Assembly: GCA_032718475.1 (NCBI GenBank)
Contig: JAUCBJ010009058.1
Span: 1-64,000, forward strand
Direction: 5' to 3'
Source of the DNA: Nemertoderma westbladi
Taxonomy: Eukaryota > Xenacoelomorpha > Nemertodermatida > Nemertodermatidae
Length of the DNA stretch: 64,000 bases
The first letter of the stretch is position 1. Every line of letters starts with the position of its first letter. Of this stretch, positions 10,556 through 21,445 are shown one piece after another. The notes beneath the pieces were generated by a model. It searched no databases, had not been told where the DNA came from, and worked only from the letters and a program-made list of their open reading frames with translations. A program made the translations under genes and the position numbers.

Positions 10556-11744
10556 TGTAAAGGCTTTTGCGTAATTAGCCGGTTATTTTCCCCGTAAAGT
10601 ACTCTGTAGTTGGTTTAACAGGCATAAAAGGCCGTGTCCTTACTGTACTGTTGTTTTAGAGGACATAAAAGCCATTTCTTCTGTATGTGTACTTTAGCGG
10701 ACATAATTAGCAATTTTATGACGCAATGCGCCAAATCCTCTGGAAACAGTGTAGCTACCATGACGACGGCTAACAGCTGATGCTGTATACGTGGAGCTTT
10801 TCTTTGTTCTCTGTTCCTTCTTTGTTCGGTCGACCAATCAGAGCGTTTTTTGCCTCTGCGTTAGAGATTGTATATAGAAACTCGTGGAGTTGAGTCAGTA
10901 TGTGATTTTGTCCACAGCCTACAACACCGGCTTTGGAACCTCCGTGTTTCAGTCTTTAGCCCAACATTAGTAGGCTTAATTATAGAACGTATATCTGTTA
11001 TCATACCAAATCATATCTCATACCAATTCGCATGTTTACAATCATAACTGCATTCATAACCATTCACACCTTAAACTTTGTACTGCTATTTACTGTCGGT
11101 TATTCATTATATTTGTTGATGGAATATTATATTTGGAATACTGATAAATAATCAGACACCCCAATCTTCTTGATATACTAAAGGTTAGAGAGACCGGTTA
11201 CATATAACGATTGCGACTTACATTAAGTGGTTTGAAGTGAATCTAATGCTATTTTATAGGCCCTACATGTATTGTCTGTTGTTCTCTTTATATGTGACTA
11301 AAATTAGTGAAGGTCGGCAGATCAGTGTGCAGCATTGTGCAGAATTGTGTATGATTGTGACTGATAACAAAGCATCTCCTAAAGAATGCGCCATATACGT
11401 GAATCTATAGCCATCCCGTTGTGTCTAGTTTAAGTCATAACTCTGTTTACATATTTAGAGCGCCACGTCCTAAAGGAACTGTTAATATTTCCCGAAAGTG
11501 AATAATATTTGTCAGAGATTATATATATTGCGACCAGTCGAACAATACAGTAGGCCTACACCGCAATACGGTTAGGCTTCCGAATCCAGTCTCCCGGGTA
11601 TATCCAGCGGGTGAATGATCGCGCATAGACTGGCTTCGGCTAATGTAGTGTATCAAATACTTGTCATAGGCTAAAGACGATCTATTATCTAGAAGACATC
11701 CCAATTTGGCAGGTTAAACTGCTAAAGGTCTGAAAGCGCGAACA
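10556..11744 (+). repeat. Left LTR
   Basis: This direct repeat of 24,646-25,834 has TG...CA ends. It carries a TATATAG box at 10,871-10,877 and a TCAGT initiator-like site at 10,895. A clear AATAAA was not seen inside the repeat; one lies about 30 bp beyond it (about 11,768). Confidence 0.95.
10871..10899 (+). promoter_or_regulatory. Core promoter in the left LTR (TATA and initiator)
   Basis: TATATAG at 10,871 is followed about 25 bp later by TCAGT, the arthropod-style initiator sequence. This would mark the U3/R boundary. The same pair occurs in the right LTR at 24,961-24,989. Confidence 0.55.
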
Positions 11745-12019
11745 ATAACAGATATAGCTTCTGTATTGCAGTAGGCAATAAAGCTGAAGTACCGGACAAC
11801 CGGTACCTAGTAGGCCTGACTACCTAACCACCCGGTACCTACAGCAGTACAGGTACAGCAGTATTATTCGATTTTTATAATTATATACCGGTAGACCTTA
11901 ATAATTAATCAGGGACGGCCGCCCTGGTTTTTTATTGAGATTTTACTTGTTTCTGTCAAGTTTTATTTATTTGTAGGCTAATATTGAGCAGAAGGCGTGT
12001 AAGCCTGCTCAGATTGTAC

Positions 12020-12599
12020 AGATAATTTGTAGGCTGGACTGTTGTCTGACTGTCGTTAAGTCTGAAGGGACTGTAGTGTGTGTAGAGTGTATGTCCGATA
12101 AAGTGCCAGTTGGAAACGTAGGGGCTTCCAGTGCTGTGAGGTAAACCCCCTCGAAAGAATAAGTCGTCCTACTCGGTTAGAACGCATACTAACTAACCAT
12201 TTCGGAGTCTGCATATACTGTAGTGTATTTAGGCTTGATAGTAGTCTGCCAGCGTTTGGTCTGTACTTTGTTTGTGTAGTCTGTACGGGTAGCGTAATAT
12301 TTCTTATTTAGATAATTTGTAGGCTGGATTTTGTCTGGCTGTTGTTAGGTCTGAGGAGATTTCGGTGTGTGTAGAGTGTATGTCCGATAAAGTGCCAGTT
12401 GGGAACGTAGGGGCTTCCAGAGCTGTGAGGTAAACCCCCTCGAAAGAATAAGTCGTACTACTAGGTTAGAACGCATACTAACTAACCATTTCGGAGTCTG
12501 CATATACCGTAGTTTGTTTGGGCTTGATAGTAGTCTGTCAGTATTTGGTCTGCATTTTGTTTGAGTAGTCTGTACGCGTAGCGTAATATTTATTATTCA
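12020..12599 (+). repeat. Tandem 290-bp duplication in the leader
   Basis: The unit starting AGATAATTTGTAGGCTGGA at 12,020 recurs at 12,310. The two copies are about 90 percent alike by eye, and both contain CCGATAAAGTGCCAGTTG and GGTAAACCCCCTCGAAAG. The duplication is old relative to the LTR pair. Confidence 0.85.
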
Positions 12600-13530
12600 G
12601 AGTTTATGCGATTATTCGCAACATTCATATCCCCAAGTTTATTCCTACAGTAATTGTGCTTGTTATATATACCGTTATAGTTAAACTAACCCCGGTACTA
12701 CATTAGGGCTGCTTGGCGTAGGTAAAGACTGGTGATTTTGTGCCCCGGTCACTCCAGCAGATACTGTGGTTCTTTTAGCTGTTCAAGTATTTTTAACTAC
12801 TGATTATTTGTTGTATAAGTACTTGTACCTAATTTAGGGTTTAGTGTACAGTACTTTCCGAAGGTGATTAGTGTGTAGGCAGTATATTTGTGTTGTAAAG
12901 TGGTTAATAGGCACGTTGGTTCTGGTAGACCGCGGTAATTAACTTCTAGGTAGGAACACTTCTAGGCAGTACTTATAGCGATACGGCTATAAGTTGTCAG
13001 ACGGTGGTATTTTTCTATCTGGACAACGCAGTATATTTACTACTACTTATTATTTTCAAATACCGTAGTACCCTGTTCGTTGTAATAACCAGATATTCTA
13101 ACCCTTTGTTAGGCTGGTTTGTAGACTTCTTGTAAAATTACCCTAAAAATTCGTACTTGTAATTTTTGTGTTTATTTAGAGATTGTAATCTCACCCGAAT
13201 TGTACGTAATTTGTAGTATTAAGTAACTTAGGTAAATTAGAATTATTTGTTTTAGTGTCCAACAAGTAGCACTTCACTGAGAGCGCACAGCTTCTGTGTA
13301 GTGACTCCCCCCAGAAATAATAACATTTATTTCAAACATTGACAAAACCCATTTTAACGGGTATATATATTATAAATCAACTCAAACGATTTATAAATAG
13401 TAGGCCTGCCATACATCAATTAGGTCTAAATATCAGTTGGACTACTGCTTAAATAACGGTAATAAAGTAAGTTAAAGTAACCAAGTAACCCTTAAAATTC
13501 AGAAATTCAATTATTCTAAAATAATTGACA

Positions 13531-14010
13531 TACCGGTATTTACAATAGGCTTATTATATTTATTTCTATAAATTTTAGGCTGAAATTATACCGGTATTCT
13601 GTAATTAATTCTAGTCTGTAATTATACTTATATATATACATTATAAGTGTAAGCTGTATACCGGTATTCACGATAGGCCTATTATATATTTATAAATTTG
13701 GGCTGAAATTATACCGGTCGGTATTCTGTAATTAATTCTAGTCTGTAATTATACTTATATATATACATTATAAGTGTAAGCTGTATACCGGTATTCACGA
13801 TAGGCCTATTATATATTTATAAATTTAGGCTGAAATTATACCGGTATTCTGTAATTAATTCTAGTTCATAATTATACTTATATACACTATAAGTGTAAGC
13901 TGTATACCGGTATTCACGATAGGCCTATTATATATTTATCTATGCTTGTGCTGAAATTACATACTGGTATTCTGTGACAAATCTAGTCTGTGACAATACT
14001 TATATATATA
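13531..14010 (+). repeat. About four tandem 119-128-bp units in the leader
   Basis: Units start TACCGGTATT at 13,531, 13,659, 13,786 and 13,905, and the last is partial or diverged. Each includes an ATATATATACATTATAAG stretch and ACCGGTATTCTGTAATTAAT. Copies 2 and 3 are almost identical. Confidence 0.85.
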
Positions 14011-14164
14011 CTATAAGCATACCGGTATTCTAATATATTATATATATATTACGCTACACTGAGTAGCAGTATCGGTAATTAATTACTAGGCTAACGGTGA
14101 TACTGAATTGCTAGACTTGCTTAAACTGTAATATAGCAGTAGGCATTCAACTGTACAAACCAAC

Positions 14165-17100
14165 ATGTCTGACACAAAGCAAAACCTGTCAGACAGTCTC
14201 CTAGATACAACCATATGTGACCCAGACAGGAGTGTGGAACGTGTAGGACCGAAGTTCAACTCACCTCCTACTGTGAGAAAGATCATCCCTCCCGTAGTAA
14301 TATCAGACCCTAGGCTAGTCCAACATCGTAGGTCTATCATAGGCACTCGAGCTCAGGTCAAGCGGGACCAAGAAGCAGCAGAACAGCAACTACCCGCGAG
14401 CCGAGAACTTATTTCTCAGCGGCCCGACAGCTCCAGTAGTGCGGATACTGAAGAGCTGACACCCGAGCACGGAGCAAAGATGACGGATGCGGTTTATTCG
14501 GATCCTCTTCTCATCCTTCCTGCAGCCGTACTCACTAGGTTATTGACTGCGGTGGAAGAACACCAGATCGATTGGGCGAGAAATAAGCGATCGACTAAAG
14601 ATAGTTATGCGGGATACACAAGGGAAGAACTGAAGTCTATTGTCGAGTCGCAATGGAACTTCCCCGGACCCGGACTCCCGTTTGATTTATCAGAAGCTGC
14701 CTGGGAAGACATACACAGGATGGGAGTAACCAAGGAAACCATCGATCCAGCTGTGTGGAAGAGGTCCGCAGCAGGATACGCACAGGGATTCTTCAGCTCC
14801 ATGGAGCGATTAGAAGAACAACTGTTTCAACAACCCCAAGGACCTCAAGAGCAGGGACAGCTGCTTTATCAAGTTAGAGAAAAAATTCTACGAATCAGGC
14901 TAATCTTATCAGCCTTTGAGGAAGCTTCTAAAAGAAGACAAGACACGTCGTTGCAAGTTGCCGTAAAGACTTGGTTTCAACGGGTGAGTCTCCAGGTTCA
15001 AGGAACGGCTCAGTGGAAAGCTCAGCTAGATAAGCGCTCAACCCATGGAGAATCAACAGACGCTACTTTTTCACAAGTGGAAAGTGAAGCGAAGGCAGAG
15101 AAACCGCATAAGAGGGATGCCATTGACATCTATCTGTCAGACTATCAACGCTTTTTAGGTGATGAAGAGTTGAGGAGAAGGCTAGATGGACTTAGCCCTA
15201 ATAGCGAAGGAACCAAGCTTGTGTTGGACGCAATCGATGTGGATATGAGAGCTGCGAACCAAGCTAAATTTGATGAACGCCTCCGCATCGCTAAAGTCCA
15301 AGAAGAACAAGTAAAGAAAAAACGTATAGAAGACAGAAAGATAGCAGCAGCGGCAGCAGCAGAAGCAGAAGCAGAAAGAAAGGCGGCAGAAGCAGCGGCA
15401 GAGGCAAAAGCGGCAGCAACAGAGGCAAAAGCAGCAGCAGCAGCAGAAGCAGAAAGAAAGATAGTGGTGGCAGAAGCAGAACGTAGAGCGGCTGAAGAGA
15501 TCGCCCAACTAGATTTGGAAAATATTCAAGAGAATCAAGACTGCATAAATAAACAGTTAACAGCTAGTCAAATGCAGATGATGAGTCGATCTACTCCCAA
15601 AAGGCAGGGATATACATCATCTGAGGAAAGCGATACAACTGATGCTGAAGGCGGAGGAAATAGATCTCGTCTAAGCAGACGTAGAAGAATATCCCACCGT
15701 CAGAAATTGCCTGATTTGCCCCCAGCTGTTAGAAGGCAACTAACTAACACAAACTTAGGTAGTACAGAACCCACAGACCAAATAATTAATATAGAAAGAC
15801 TCCCTACTATAGTAGATGAGCCTGAAGTAATTAGGCCTGTTCTCGAAGCCACCCCTTCGGTGCTAGAGACACCTGTACTCCCTGAGCCTACCTCTAAATT
15901 CCCTCTGCACATCACGAAGCTACCTGTGCCCCACAGAACCACCCCTGAAATTGTTCATGTCCTGGACTCCGAGCGAAATATTCATGACTTGTCGCCCATT
16001 GTCCCTCGTCCGCCCGCTACAATGTTGGCGCCTCCCGCTTCGGCGGTCGAGTGGGTAGATGAGGGACGACGGGAGATGGGTCTCCTGCTCGGACAGCTGA
16101 GGGAACAACATTCTCGCTCCTCTCGGCAGGCCCAGGAGATGGAGGGAACTGTGCAGCAGTTAAAGGGAACAATTAGAGAGAGTAGGTTAGAGTTGCAAGA
16201 AGTGCAGCAAAGTATCGCGTTAGAACGCGATAAATTAGTAAATACACAAAAGGGTATACCACCACCCCCTGTAACAATGTGTCAACCTGTTAGGTCTGAA
16301 GTGTTTCATGCGCAAGGTGTGGAGCCTACACGCATCTATACTGCTAGTGAAGTAGAAACTCCTATAGTAAACCCTATTAAGGGTAATTATAAACCTGTTG
16401 ACAATGATATCCCATATAGACTTGATAATAATCCGAGAAATTTATATACCGATAACTCGATATTAAATAACACGATGGCCCAAGAAAGTTTTACGCGTCA
16501 GATGGCTAGAACCGAAGCCCGTCAAGCGGTAAAGATGGGAGAGATAGTCAAGTTCAATGGAGATGAGATGAAATGGTTACCTTTTAATGAATATTACAAA
16601 GATAACATACAGAACTCCGTGTTATCTAACGGAGAAAAGCTTAGATTCCTCATCGAGTGCTTGGAAGGATCTCCCAAGTTAATGGCGTTAAAGTTTATTG
16701 GACATCCAGATGGATTAAGACAAGTTTGGGATACATTAAACATCAGGTATGGTAATAGGAATAACATAGCTAGGTATTTGTATGCAAAATTAATGGCGCC
16801 CCGAAAGTTTCTTAGCAGCGGGATAATAGAGTTTTCCGATGAGATTCAAGAGATCTGTAGACAATTAGATTGGTTAGGTAAGTCTCATGAATATCAGAGT
16901 TCTATGGTTATTGGAGCCGTGGCTTCTACTTTACCGAAAGGTGGAGTAGGTACACGCTGGGATAAGAAAGTGTTATATATGATGGAACAACAACGACGAG
17001 ACCCTACCATGGCTGATCTCATGTCATTCTTAGATGGAGAAGTGAAATTACAGCTCCTAAAACAGTCCAGAGAGAAGACACCGGAAAACAAGGTAAGTGA

Positions 17101-18817
17101 GAAACCCGTCTCTAGGAGAAAGGTAACACCAGTGTGTTATACAGACGACGGCGAAAGCCAGACTTCTCAAGGAGAGGATAGCGGGAAAGACACTGAAAGA
17201 TCTTATTATGTCAATAAAATGCCTAAAGAACAGGTAAGTAAATTCAAGTCTCGAGCCAATGACAGGAGAGAACAGGTAAGAAAAACTCCTCCTACGTCTC
17301 CAAAGAGAATTCAGGTGAGAAAGCCCGAAGAAAGAACGAGTGTGCACAATGTTATTCAAAATAAGGTAAGTAACATCAAACCGAAATGTGCGCTATGTGA
17401 CGGGACCCACCATTTGAATATGTGTAATGAATTCCTAAAGAAATCATTAAAGGATAGACGTGAAGTCATGTGGGATAAGCGGTTGTGTTATAATTGTCTC
17501 AGACGAGGACACCAACGGCGAACCTGTTACTCCGACGCAAGGTGTGCGAAGTGCGGCGCGAAACATCATATTTTGTTGCACACCGAATTCGAAAGAAACA
17601 GCCCGAGTCAGGTAAGTGAGTCCGAACTACATGTCCAATTCAGTGATGTGAACGACACTGACCAATATTCTGAGATGGAAGGATTCTATACGGACGAATT
17701 CTCCGACGAAAACGAATCCTGTTACCTGATAAATACTGCAGTGTATCGAGCACTTACGTATGAAAAGGACACCGACAGCGAGCTCCCCCCAACTACTTCT
17801 GACCGACAACCACCTTGGAAAGCGCCAACTTCCAATGTAGGAATCCGAGAATTTCCTGTAGTACAGTTAAGGGTCCACGGACCAAAAAGGAGTTATATAG
17901 TGAACGCCCTCCTTGACTCCGGTAGCACAGGAACATTCATCGACAAAGAACTAGCCGAAGACATCTTTGCTGGACAACCCAAATTCCGAACTAAGCTAAA
18001 CATGTCAGGAATTATGCAGGTTTGGAAATCTACCGTAATAGAGGATTATTATGTAGGCGCGTTGTCCACCCCCCAGGATGAACTAGGAGAACACAGCATA
18101 AGGTCAGTAAAAATGGTAGCGATAAAGAACTTCGCTACCAGCCAAGTGGAACCTTATAACTGGGATGAGGACGATTTCACCCAGCAGCTTGAAATACCTA
18201 GATTCAACACCGATTACCCTGGAGTCCAAATTCTCATCGGTCAAAATGCGCATGAAGCGCTCGAGACATTGGAGAAACGGCCTGCTCAACCGCAACCACT
18301 ACAAGCTTATGCGGGAAGAACTAGAGTGGGTTGGTACTTTACTGGCCCTTCCCGTAGAACTCTCATGGAAAGATTACCGAAAGATCAGGTATATCAAGTA
18401 AGAGAATGGGAAGATGAGAGCAGTGAGTTAGACGATCCAACTGAGGGAAGACCATACTCCTCAGATAATGACGACATCAATTCCAATGTAGATCAATGGA
18501 GACATTGCCCCGAGATGATTAATCTAGCCAACATCGCCTCCAGAAGAGCAACTCCTCAAGAACTGACAGATACTCCAGACTGGTTAGGTGAACCCGACTT
18601 CCTAAGTAAAGAAGATGAATGGCCTCCCCACCTTAACCCGGCTGAGATTAGACAGGCCAAGGGAGCGGAGAAAGTAACACCACAACTCAATCGCCCAGCT
18701 GGTCATTTATATTTACTGGAAAGAGACCGAAAACTGTCCGGAATCTATGGAAGGCAAGATACTCTTCCTACGACCACTTCCCTAATCCGACAAATATCTA
18801 GGGACTCCATAACGTAA
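14165..18817 (+). CDS. BEL/Pao-type Gag-protease with Pol core deleted
   Basis: ATG at 14,165 opens an uninterrupted 1,550-codon frame. Residues about 375-455 are an Ala/Glu/Lys/Arg-rich helix. Residues about 785-960 form the Gag-like (DUF1759-type) domain starting VKFNGDEMKWLPF. Zinc knuckles lie at about 1075-1140 (C-x2-C-x4-H-x4-C, then CYNCLRRGHQRRTC and CAKCGAKHH). The aspartic protease motif LLDSGSTGTF has D1251. In BEL/Pao Pol the protease is followed by RT and RNase H. Here the frame passes in about 30-40 residues to WRHCPEMINLANIASR (about 1445) and LGEPDFLSKEDEWPP, the linker normally found before integrase, and then stops. So an in-frame deletion removed RT and RNase H, and the integrase is gone. 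The intact frame suggests the Gag and protease still function. Six splice-donor-like sites lie in 17,090-17,620. Confidence 0.9.
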   Translation: MSDTKQNLSDSLLDTTICDPDRSVERVGPKFNSPPTVRKIIPPVVISDPRLVQHRRSIIGTRAQVKRDQEAAEQQLPASRELISQRPDSSSSADTEELTPEHGAKMTDAVYSDPLLILPAAVLTRLLTAVEEHQIDWARNKRSTKDSYAGYTREELKSIVESQWNFPGPGLPFDLSEAAWEDIHRMGVTKETIDPAVWKRSAAGYAQGFFSSMERLEEQLFQQPQGPQEQGQLLYQVREKILRIRLILSAFEEASKRRQDTSLQVAVKTWFQRVSLQVQGTAQWKAQLDKRSTHGESTDATFSQVESEAKAEKPHKRDAIDIYLSDYQRFLGDEELRRRLDGLSPNSEGTKLVLDAIDVDMRAANQAKFDERLRIAKVQEEQVKKKRIEDRKIAAAAAAEAEAERKAAEAAAEAKAAATEAKAAAAAEAERKIVVAEAERRAAEEIAQLDLENIQENQDCINKQLTASQMQMMSRSTPKRQGYTSSEESDTTDAEGGGNRSRLSRRRRISHRQKLPDLPPAVRRQLTNTNLGSTEPTDQIINIERLPTIVDEPEVIRPVLEATPSVLETPVLPEPTSKFPLHITKLPVPHRTTPEIVHVLDSERNIHDLSPIVPRPPATMLAPPASAVEWVDEGRREMGLLLGQLREQHSRSSRQAQEMEGTVQQLKGTIRESRLELQEVQQSIALERDKLVNTQKGIPPPPVTMCQPVRSEVFHAQGVEPTRIYTASEVETPIVNPIKGNYKPVDNDIPYRLDNNPRNLYTDNSILNNTMAQESFTRQMARTEARQAVKMGEIVKFNGDEMKWLPFNEYYKDNIQNSVLSNGEKLRFLIECLEGSPKLMALKFIGHPDGLRQVWDTLNIRYGNRNNIARYLYAKLMAPRKFLSSGIIEFSDEIQEICRQLDWLGKSHEYQSSMVIGAVASTLPKGGVGTRWDKKVLYMMEQQRRDPTMADLMSFLDGEVKLQLLKQSREKTPENKVSEKPVSRRKVTPVCYTDDGESQTSQGEDSGKDTERSYYVNKMPKEQVSKFKSRANDRREQVRKTPPTSPKRIQVRKPEERTSVHNVIQNKVSNIKPKCALCDGTHHLNMCNEFLKKSLKDRREVMWDKRLCYNCLRRGHQRRTCYSDARCAKCGAKHHILLHTEFERNSPSQVSESELHVQFSDVNDTDQYSEMEGFYTDEFSDENESCYLINTAVYRALTYEKDTDSELPPTTSDRQPPWKAPTSNVGIREFPVVQLRVHGPKRSYIVNALLDSGSTGTFIDKELAEDIFAGQPKFRTKLNMSGIMQVWKSTVIEDYYVGALSTPQDELGEHSIRSVKMVAIKNFATSQVEPYNWDEDDFTQQLEIPRFNTDYPGVQILIGQNAHEALETLEKRPAQPQPLQAYAGRTRVGWYFTGPSRRTLMERLPKDQVYQVREWEDESSELDDPTEGRPYSSDNDDINSNVDQWRHCPEMINLANIASRRATPQELTDTPDWLGEPDFLSKEDEWPPHLNPAEIRQAKGAEKVTPQLNRPAGHLYLLERDRKLSGIYGRQDTLPTTTSLIRQISRDSIT
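17090..17620 (+). promoter_or_regulatory. Cluster of six splice-donor-like sites inside gag
   Basis: Sites of the form (A/C)AG|GT(A/G)AG have their GT at 17,093, 17,234, 17,276, 17,315, 17,366 and 17,612, all in the stretch before and within the zinc knuckles. In protein they read as KVS, QVS, QVR, QVR, KVS and QVS. They could feed spliced mRNAs for the second gene, for example to a TTTACAG site near 20,190. Function is inferred. Confidence 0.4.
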
Positions 18818-20449
18818 CAACATATGGAGTGGGTGTGTGACTATATTATTTTATATTTATTTTTATTATTTTATATTATGTATGTATTATTATGTAATTT
18901 TATTATAATCGTTTTCTTTAATTTTATTTAGTCAAATGTTATTTAGCGATTATTTAGTAGATTAGTGCAATATATTAGTGTTTATTACTTAATTACTTAT
19001 ATATTATATTTAGTGCGACGGCGAGAAATAATTCTTTTTCTCCTTCCTTACTGTCTGTATTACATTACAAATACGTAACTACAGTAAGATAAAATGTCCG
19101 TACTTATTAAAGTACAATAAAGCTCCTACTATATTTAAGTATTATTGGTAGGCAGAGTATTAGGAATGCAAAATTCAGATCCTCGTGTCTCGGCTAAACC
19201 AAGCTCTGGGTAGACCTTGGAAACGACTTGCCTCTTCTCACTGACATTGCTTCGTGCGATATTGCTCTCATACCGTATATTAAATAATACATATAGTAGC
19301 GTGATGTCCCTTTAACAGTAGCGTACAACGCAAATAAATCTGTTAAACCCTTTGACCATCTGTAATTCTAGTCGATTAAGATATCGCGGCACCCACCGAT
19401 ATACTTGAAAGACAAAATTCTAGAATCAGTGGTTAACGTCCCCAGACAAGTTCTGGAATAAACTGGTGCCCATCCTAAATATTAATTATTAATATTTATA
19501 AAATCTGTCGAAATTTTAGATCCTTTAAATTCTAGTCGATTAAGATATCGTAGCACTTACCGATACTCTTAAAAGGACAAAATTCCTAGAATCAAGGATC
19601 CCAGTCCCCAGACACGTTCTGGAATAAAATTGTGTCTATTTAATATTAAATAATAAAATTTACGGGAATAAATTTAAATTCATATATTTTAATGAATTTA
19701 ATAAATTGTCATTTTTATACAATTTATAACATTCCCAAAATTCCATTAATTAATAGATCATGGGAGCGGAGATTCACTCTATTAAGTGTATTAGTGTACG
19801 AGAATCTCCAATATATAGTCAATAGCCGATAAAATTCATAAAATCATGTATAGAGAGGATATTGACAATTAAAGAATTACTATTAAATAGCATCCCAGAT
19901 CTGTATGCATGAGAATTACCCTAATTCTACCGCTAGCTTTTCATAATGTCACCATGGCAACAACCACGCTAGAATTAGAAGTGAGTTAAAAGAACAATAG
20001 AAGGCTTGCCCCATTGAATAGCATAGGGAATAAATAGCGCACTGCTAGTATCCAAGGATACATAATAAATAAAGTGACATTCTGGAAGGTACTGACTAAC
20101 GGACAAATGGCCCGAATGTGTACAGTTTGTGGCAGTTGTGTTGAATTTGTGCGTTCATAGGTGAATGTTACTGCTAAAGTATGTTTACAGTAGCTAGTCG
20201 CAATTGTGAAAGTAGCCCTAACTCTCCAGAAAGAACCTGAAGTACATCTAAGCCTTTGGGACGGACAGTGGAGTGACTTGTGCCGGTTATCGTTGTCGTT
20301 GTGTAGCTACATCGTTGGCGAAAGCACAGCGACGACGGTACATCGGCGCTGAGGATCTTGCACTGTCCGGGGGCAAAAGAGGGGTAGGCAGCGACGCCCG
20401 CTAGCCTAATATATAAACTCATTATAATATTGATAAACTCATAGCAGAT
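18818..20449 (+). other. Spacer between the two genes of the LTR element
   Basis: No long open frame is present. 18,840-19,140 is very AT-rich. A tandem duplication lies at 19,364-19,680. AATAAA signals occur near 20,030 and 20,067-20,075 and might end a gag transcript. The segment 20,170-20,420 is GC-richer and could be the leader of the second gene. TTTACAG near 20,185-20,191 is a candidate splice acceptor. Confidence 0.5.
19364..19680 (+). repeat. Tandem duplication of about 164 bp
   Basis: AATTCTAGTCGATTAAGATA starts at 19,364 and again at 19,528. Both copies continue with GACAAAATTC, TAGAATCA, CCCCAGACA and TTCTGGAATAAA. The copies have diverged moderately. Confidence 0.8.
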
Positions 20450-21445
20450 ATGACTGAGTTGATAGAAGATGATCTTGGTATCAGGGAGCGATATACTCTA
20501 CCTTTACAAGCGTTTGTCAATAGCTTGATACGCGGCGACGCTGGTCCAATTACTACGGAGGATGATGGTCGTTATATCGAACCGCCAATGTCCCCGGAGC
20601 AACTTACGCGTGAATTGGATTATACGCATCGTAATGGTACGTATATGGACTTCTTAACTACCGGCCATCCTATCGATTTACACAATACGGACGATGTAGA
20701 TACCGAAAGGGAAATGGTTTTATTTAAATATCATACCCAGCGGAGTCGGCACGATAAACCGAGAATAGAACACGAGAACTCTATTCGAAACAGACTCGAA
20801 AGGGAAGACGTTGAAGAGCCGGATAAACGCAGCGACTTCAACGATTATCTGGAGTTCTTGAGAGAGACATACCTCAATATTGCCAGTCAACAAAATCTCG
20901 AAACTCGATATCCTCAAGGTGTACATCATGATCCTATGATAGAACTCAAACGACTCTATTTCACTATGATGTATCTTACCGCCGATCGACCGCTACCTGT
21001 CGTCCCAGATAGCTTCGAACAGATGGAGGAATATTGTAAAACTGGAGAACGATCACCCGCGTTTCCCCTGCAGGACGTGCGTCTTTGGTATTACTGCGAC
21101 GAATGCCCTAGACCCAATCAGCAAATGGAAAGACATAAACATCCGCGGAGACGTTGCGCTAAACACAGTTTTACACGATATACTTATGGGAGTTTCGAGC
21201 GAAACCTGTTCGACGTATCCCCTACGGTCGCTCGACTCAAACGATCCTTGAACAAACCAATGATCAGAGTTCCGGAATACTCGGTCAGACCTCCTCATTC
21301 CTCAGTTAGACCTCAGACTCTTGATCCTAATAGTATCACGGATCCTCCCGAACTGTACCACCGTTTAACCCACACAACCGTCCCGGCTTCACCTCGATAC
21401 AACCCGTTACGGAAGTCGAAGAGAGCGTCGTACGAAACGCGTTAG
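20450..21445 (+). CDS. Second gene, segment 1 (unknown function)
   Basis: The ATG at 20,450 opens 331 codons. The protein is rich in charged residues and has a possible zinc site, YYCDECP followed by RHKHPRRRCAKH, at about residues 215-240. Its end is rich in Pro, Arg and Ser. I recognise no family. It is not RT, RNase H, integrase or a typical envelope protein: no signal peptide or membrane helix is visible. The frame ends at 21,445, while another frame one base back is open from 21,334, giving a 112-nt overlap that suggests either a -1 ribosomal shift or an indel. No classic slippery heptamer was seen. TCG, CGA and ACG codons are more common than in gag. Confidence 0.6.
   Translation: MTELIEDDLGIRERYTLPLQAFVNSLIRGDAGPITTEDDGRYIEPPMSPEQLTRELDYTHRNGTYMDFLTTGHPIDLHNTDDVDTEREMVLFKYHTQRSRHDKPRIEHENSIRNRLEREDVEEPDKRSDFNDYLEFLRETYLNIASQQNLETRYPQGVHHDPMIELKRLYFTMMYLTADRPLPVVPDSFEQMEEYCKTGERSPAFPLQDVRLWYYCDECPRPNQQMERHKHPRRRCAKHSFTRYTYGSFERNLFDVSPTVARLKRSLNKPMIRVPEYSVRPPHSSVRPQTLDPNSITDPPELYHRLTHTTVPASPRYNPLRKSKRASYETR

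Larger units (their letters stand above)
11745..14164 (+). other. Leader of the LTR element
   Basis: This is 2.4 kb between the left LTR and the gag start, with no long open frame. No TGG-type primer binding site is obvious directly after the LTR (it reads ATAACAGATATAGC). It holds two sets of tandem repeats (12,020-12,599 and 13,531-14,010) and is rich in GTAGGCCTA and ACCGGTA words. GAGGTAAAC in each 290-bp copy is a possible splice donor. Confidence 0.6.

Noticed and set aside
11519..11704. A 61-codon minus-strand frame in the LTR, repeated at 25,609-25,794
   Set aside because: It is present only because both LTRs are copies. There is no coding signal beyond that.
15182..15508. A Cys/Phe-rich minus-strand frame
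   Set aside because: It is the antisense of the Ala/Glu-rich helix of gag.
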